Source of the DNA: Sutterella sp.
GTDB lineage: Bacteria; Pseudomonadota; Gammaproteobacteria; Burkholderiales; Burkholderiaceae_F
DNA length: 5,743 bases
Reading direction: 5' to 3'
NCBI GenBank assembly: GCA_003488465.1
Contig: DNLN01000190.1
Coordinates: 1-5,743, forward strand
In this document: in pieces, positions 5,386 to 5,743 of the stretch
Position numbering within the stretch: position 1 is the stretch's first letter
How the letters are laid out: every line of letters begins with the position of its first letter
Notes under the pieces: model-generated
The model's input: the letters and a program-made list of their open reading frames with translations, nothing else
What the model was told of the DNA's origin: nothing
Database searches by the model: none
Position numbers and translations under genes: made by a program

Positions 5386-5743
5386 ATGAAACGCATTGGG
5401 CTTTTCATCCTAACCAACATTGCCGTCGTGGTCATGCTCGGCATCGTGCTCAACGTCGTGAGCATGGTGACCGGGGTTAATTTCGGACAGATGGCCGGCT
5501 CCGACCTTGATGTCACGGCGCTGCTGCTTTTTGCTCTGGTGGTTGGCTTTACCGGCTCCATCATTTCGCTGCTCATGAGCAAGCAGATGGCCAAGATGAG
5601 CATGGGCGTGCAGCTCATCAACACGAACAATCCGGCACCGGGGCTGGAGTCCTGGCTGGTTGATGTCGTGCGCGAGCTCTCCGAGAAGGCTGGCGTGAAG
5701 ATGCCCGAGGTTGGCATCTACGATGGCGAGCCAAACGCCTTTG
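5386..5743 (+). CDS. htpX: Protease HtpX, N-terminal part (cut by window end)
   Basis: HtpX is an inner-membrane zinc metalloprotease (M48 family) that helps degrade damaged membrane proteins, overlapping in role with FtsH. The 119 residues visible match the family start: [16 protein letters not shown] forms the first membrane helix (about 4-26), and a second helix lies at about 43-63 and leads into [10 protein letters not shown], very like SLLMSKWMA in E. coli HtpX. The cytoplasmic stretch follows, with [20 protein letters not shown] and IYDGEPNAF, aligning with the E. coli region ending in INAF. The loop between the helices (about 27-42) looks slightly longer than in E. coli. The zinc-binding HEXXH motif lies beyond the window, so catalytic competence cannot be checked. 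ATG 5386 has GAAGGA at 9 nt; an ATG at 5381 is out of frame. Confidence 0.95.
   Translation, partial: MKRIGLFILTNIAVVVMLGIVLNVVSMVTGVNFGQMAGSDLDVTALLLFALVVGFTGSIISLLMSKQMAKMSMGVQLINTNNPAPGLESWLVDVVRELSEKAGVKMPEVGIYDGEPNAF

Noticed and set aside
1..5743. Mobile elements, CRISPR arrays, tRNA or rRNA genes, defence islands
   Set aside because: No transposase, integrase, regularly spaced repeats, cloverleaf or flanking direct repeats were seen. Composition looks even across the genes, and all recognised genes are typical core genes.

Overview
This is a G+C-rich chromosomal window from a proteobacterium, most likely a betaproteobacterium and possibly Sutterellaceae-like. That placement is inference. 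It rests on the FtsB, RmuC, FimV, TruA and HtpX family features, the FimV-TruA gene pair that is common in Beta- and Gammaproteobacteria, and an FtsB gene following what may be the last codons of another gene (eno in many betaproteobacteria). All recognisable genes lie on the + strand and look like core chromosomal genes. I see no tRNA, rRNA, CRISPR array, insertion sequence, integrase or attachment site.

Layout. Bases 1-12 may be the last three codons and stop of an upstream gene. ftsB (43-450) encodes a bitopic divisome protein and is followed by a bulged hairpin with a T7 run (468-500). A 90-residue protein of unknown function (516-788) follows, with a good ribosome binding site, and ends before a perfect 8-bp GC hairpin (820-840). 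rmuC (874-2226) encodes a membrane-anchored coiled-coil protein with a PD-(D/E)XK nuclease-like domain. A 250-bp non-coding stretch (2227-2476) holds inverted repeats, including a GTGCCGAG/CTCGGCAC pair that would fold a structured leader just ahead of the next gene. fimV (2477-4441) encodes a FimV/HubP-type polar scaffold with signal peptide, N-terminal domain, LysM-like domain, one membrane helix and the conserved FimV C-terminal motif. truA (4447-5241; alternative GTG start at 4438 overlapping the fimV stop) encodes tRNA pseudouridine synthase I and is probably translationally coupled to fimV. After a 144-bp gap with small hairpins, htpX starts at 5386 and runs off the window; it encodes an inner-membrane zinc protease.

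Functionally the window mixes cell-envelope genes (FtsB in septation, FimV in polar and peptidoglycan organisation, HtpX in membrane protein quality control) with tRNA modification (TruA) and genome maintenance (RmuC). Only fimV-truA is tight enough to be called an operon. I did not find an obvious new multi-gene system. The points most worth a second look are the unrecognised 90-residue protein in its own apparent transcription unit, the structured fimV leader, and the unusual FimV itself (two cysteines in the LysM-like domain, a lysine/alanine histone-H1-like linker, and a very short cytoplasmic tail).
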